Positions 5,476-6,335 of a stretch of DNA of 6,335 nucleotides are shown here, in pieces. Positions within the stretch are counted from its first letter, which is position 1. Every line of letters starts with the position of its first letter. Both the position numbers and the translations under genes were made by a program. A model generated the notes under the pieces. The model was given only the letters and a program-made list of their open reading frames with translations. It made no database searches and was not told the origin of the DNA. The stretch lies in assembly GCA_910577445.1 (NCBI GenBank), contig CAJTMZ010000006.1, forward strand, positions 44,594 to 50,928, written 5' to 3'. Origin of the DNA: an uncultured Lachnospiraceae bacterium. Its GTDB lineage: Bacteria > Bacillota > Clostridia > Lachnospirales > Lachnospiraceae.

Positions 5476-6335
5476 TCATTCTCCGTTTCCCGGAAAGTCC
5501 CCGTAAATTTTTTCCGGAATCCAAATGTATACGGAAGTTCCGGGATTTTCTTTTGCGAGCCATAGCTGGGGCCGGCCGTTTTTGTAGTGCATTTTTATCC
5601 TGTAATGGATATTTTCCAGGCCTATATTTTTTAACTTGCTGATGTCCTCTTTGGGTTCCTTTTTGCCGATACTGTTTCCCAGGCTTTCGTTCAGAGCGTC
5701 AATCTGCTCTTTTTCCATTCCGATTCCGTCGTCCCTGATACTGATTTGAATACCGTTTTCCCGGCTGGATACAACAACTTCAATTTCTCCCTGTCCCTGA
5801 GGAAGAATTCCATGAAACAGTGAATTTTCCACTATCGGCTGAATGGAAAACCGGGGAATCATACACTGCTTAAGTTCGCTGTCTACATGATAAGATATTT
5901 TCAGAATATCGCCGTACCGTATTTTCTGGATGGCCAGATATTGTTTTGTCAAAGCGATTTCCTGTCCGATACTGATAAATTTTTCAGAACTCAGGCTTGC
6001 CTTGGAAAGCTGTATGAGAGCGGTGGTGATTTCTTTTATTTCTGGGATGTTATAAGCTTTTGCAAAATACCGGATGGAATTTAAGGTATTATATAAAAAA
6101 TGAGGATTGATTTGCGCCTGTAAAGCATACAGCTCAGCATTCCGCCTGGTTTTTTCTTTTTCAATTAATTCCTCGAGAAGAGCTTTTATTTTGACGACCA
6201 TAATGTTATAGCCGTTTATCAGTGTGGAAAATTCATCCCGCCTGTTATATGTGATTTTCGTGTTAAAATCGCCTTTTTCTATCCTGGACATGGAATCTAA
6301 CAATAGATTTAAAGGGCCGTAAATGGAAAAAATAA
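5476..6335 (-). CDS. Sensor histidine kinase, YesM type (5' end outside the window)
   Basis: The frame is open to the right edge, so only the C-terminal part is seen. The first residues, reading IYGPLNLLLDSMSRIEKGDF just inside the edge, are the end of a HAMP domain. The preceding membrane and extracellular sensor region, usually about 300 residues in this family, must lie beyond the window. Residue numbers here count from the TTG codon at 6303. The His_kinase domain holds ALQAQINPHFLYNTLNSIRY with phospho-acceptor H68. The ATPase domain has the N-box QPIVENSLFHG (N160), the G1 box DDGIGM (191-196) and a G2-like GLENIHYRI (228-236). This is an intact catalytic core. It is followed 4 bases later by its AraC-type partner regulator. 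The signal cannot be seen because the sensor part is missing. Confidence 0.95.
   Translation of the reverse strand, partial: IFSIYGPLNLLLDSMSRIEKGDFNTKITYNRRDEFSTLINGYNIMVVKIKALLEELIEKEKTRRNAELYALQAQINPHFLYNTLNSIRYFAKAYNIPEIKEITTALIQLSKASLSSEKFISIGQEIALTKQYLAIQKIRYGDILKISYHVDSELKQCMIPRFSIQPIVENSLFHGILPQGQGEIEVVVSSRENGIQISIRDDGIGMEKEQIDALNESLGNSIGKKEPKEDISKLKNIGLENIHYRIKMHYKNGRPQLWLAKENPGTSVYIWIPEKIYGDFPGNGE

Noticed and set aside
6301..6303. TTG codon as the start of the histidine kinase
   Set aside because: The frame stays open to the right edge, and the residues before this codon (IYGPLN) continue the HAMP domain. The true start lies outside the window and the TTG is an internal leucine codon.
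1..6335. CRISPR array, tRNA or rRNA gene, insertion sequence, prophage or defence genes
   Set aside because: I saw no regularly spaced repeats, cloverleaf sequence, transposase motifs or terminal repeats. The coding content is fully explained by the two-component and transporter genes.

Overview
The window reads as part of a low-to-mid-GC Gram-positive genome, most likely a gut-type Clostridia member of the Lachnospiraceae kind. The reasons are strong AGGAGG-type ribosome sites, a lipoprotein-anchored solute-binding protein with an acidic linker, a YesM/YesN-type two-component pair, and a carbohydrate ABC transporter with no ATPase gene of its own. The taxon is an inference from style, not from a marker gene.

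All six convincing genes lie on the minus strand and read from right to left. The order is sensor histidine kinase (5' end beyond the window, stop at 5476), AraC-type response regulator (5471-4275), sugar-type solute-binding lipoprotein (4149-2767), MalF/UgpA-type permease (2673-1786), MalG/UgpE-type permease (1782-955) and a metallo-beta-lactamase (MBL) fold hydrolase (950-240). The gaps are 4, 125, 93, 3 and 4 bases. A strong intrinsic terminator at 178-218 closes the unit.

The likely logic is that the kinase senses an extracellular signal, probably a sugar or a sugar-transporter state, and phosphorylates the regulator. The regulator then activates the transporter from a promoter in the 125-base gap. 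That promoter has an extended -10 but no good -35, as expected of an activated promoter. The leader of the binding-protein mRNA carries a perfect 10-bp inverted repeat. A GC-rich hairpin plus U-tract between binding protein and first permease probably lowers permease expression relative to binding protein. The permeases would need an ATPase encoded elsewhere (MsmX/UgpC type). No glycoside hydrolase is present; the only enzyme is the MBL-fold protein, whose substrate cannot be read from the sequence.

The left edge (1-180) holds no convincing gene. It contains a stretch open in several frames, perhaps the tail of a neighbouring gene or a dispersed repeat, and a near-consensus sigma-A promoter on the plus strand (152-180) pointing towards the back of the MBL gene. 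The window is mainly an ordinary sugar-uptake locus. The unusual points are the terminal MBL gene, the possible antisense promoter and the two RNA or operator structures around the binding-protein gene.
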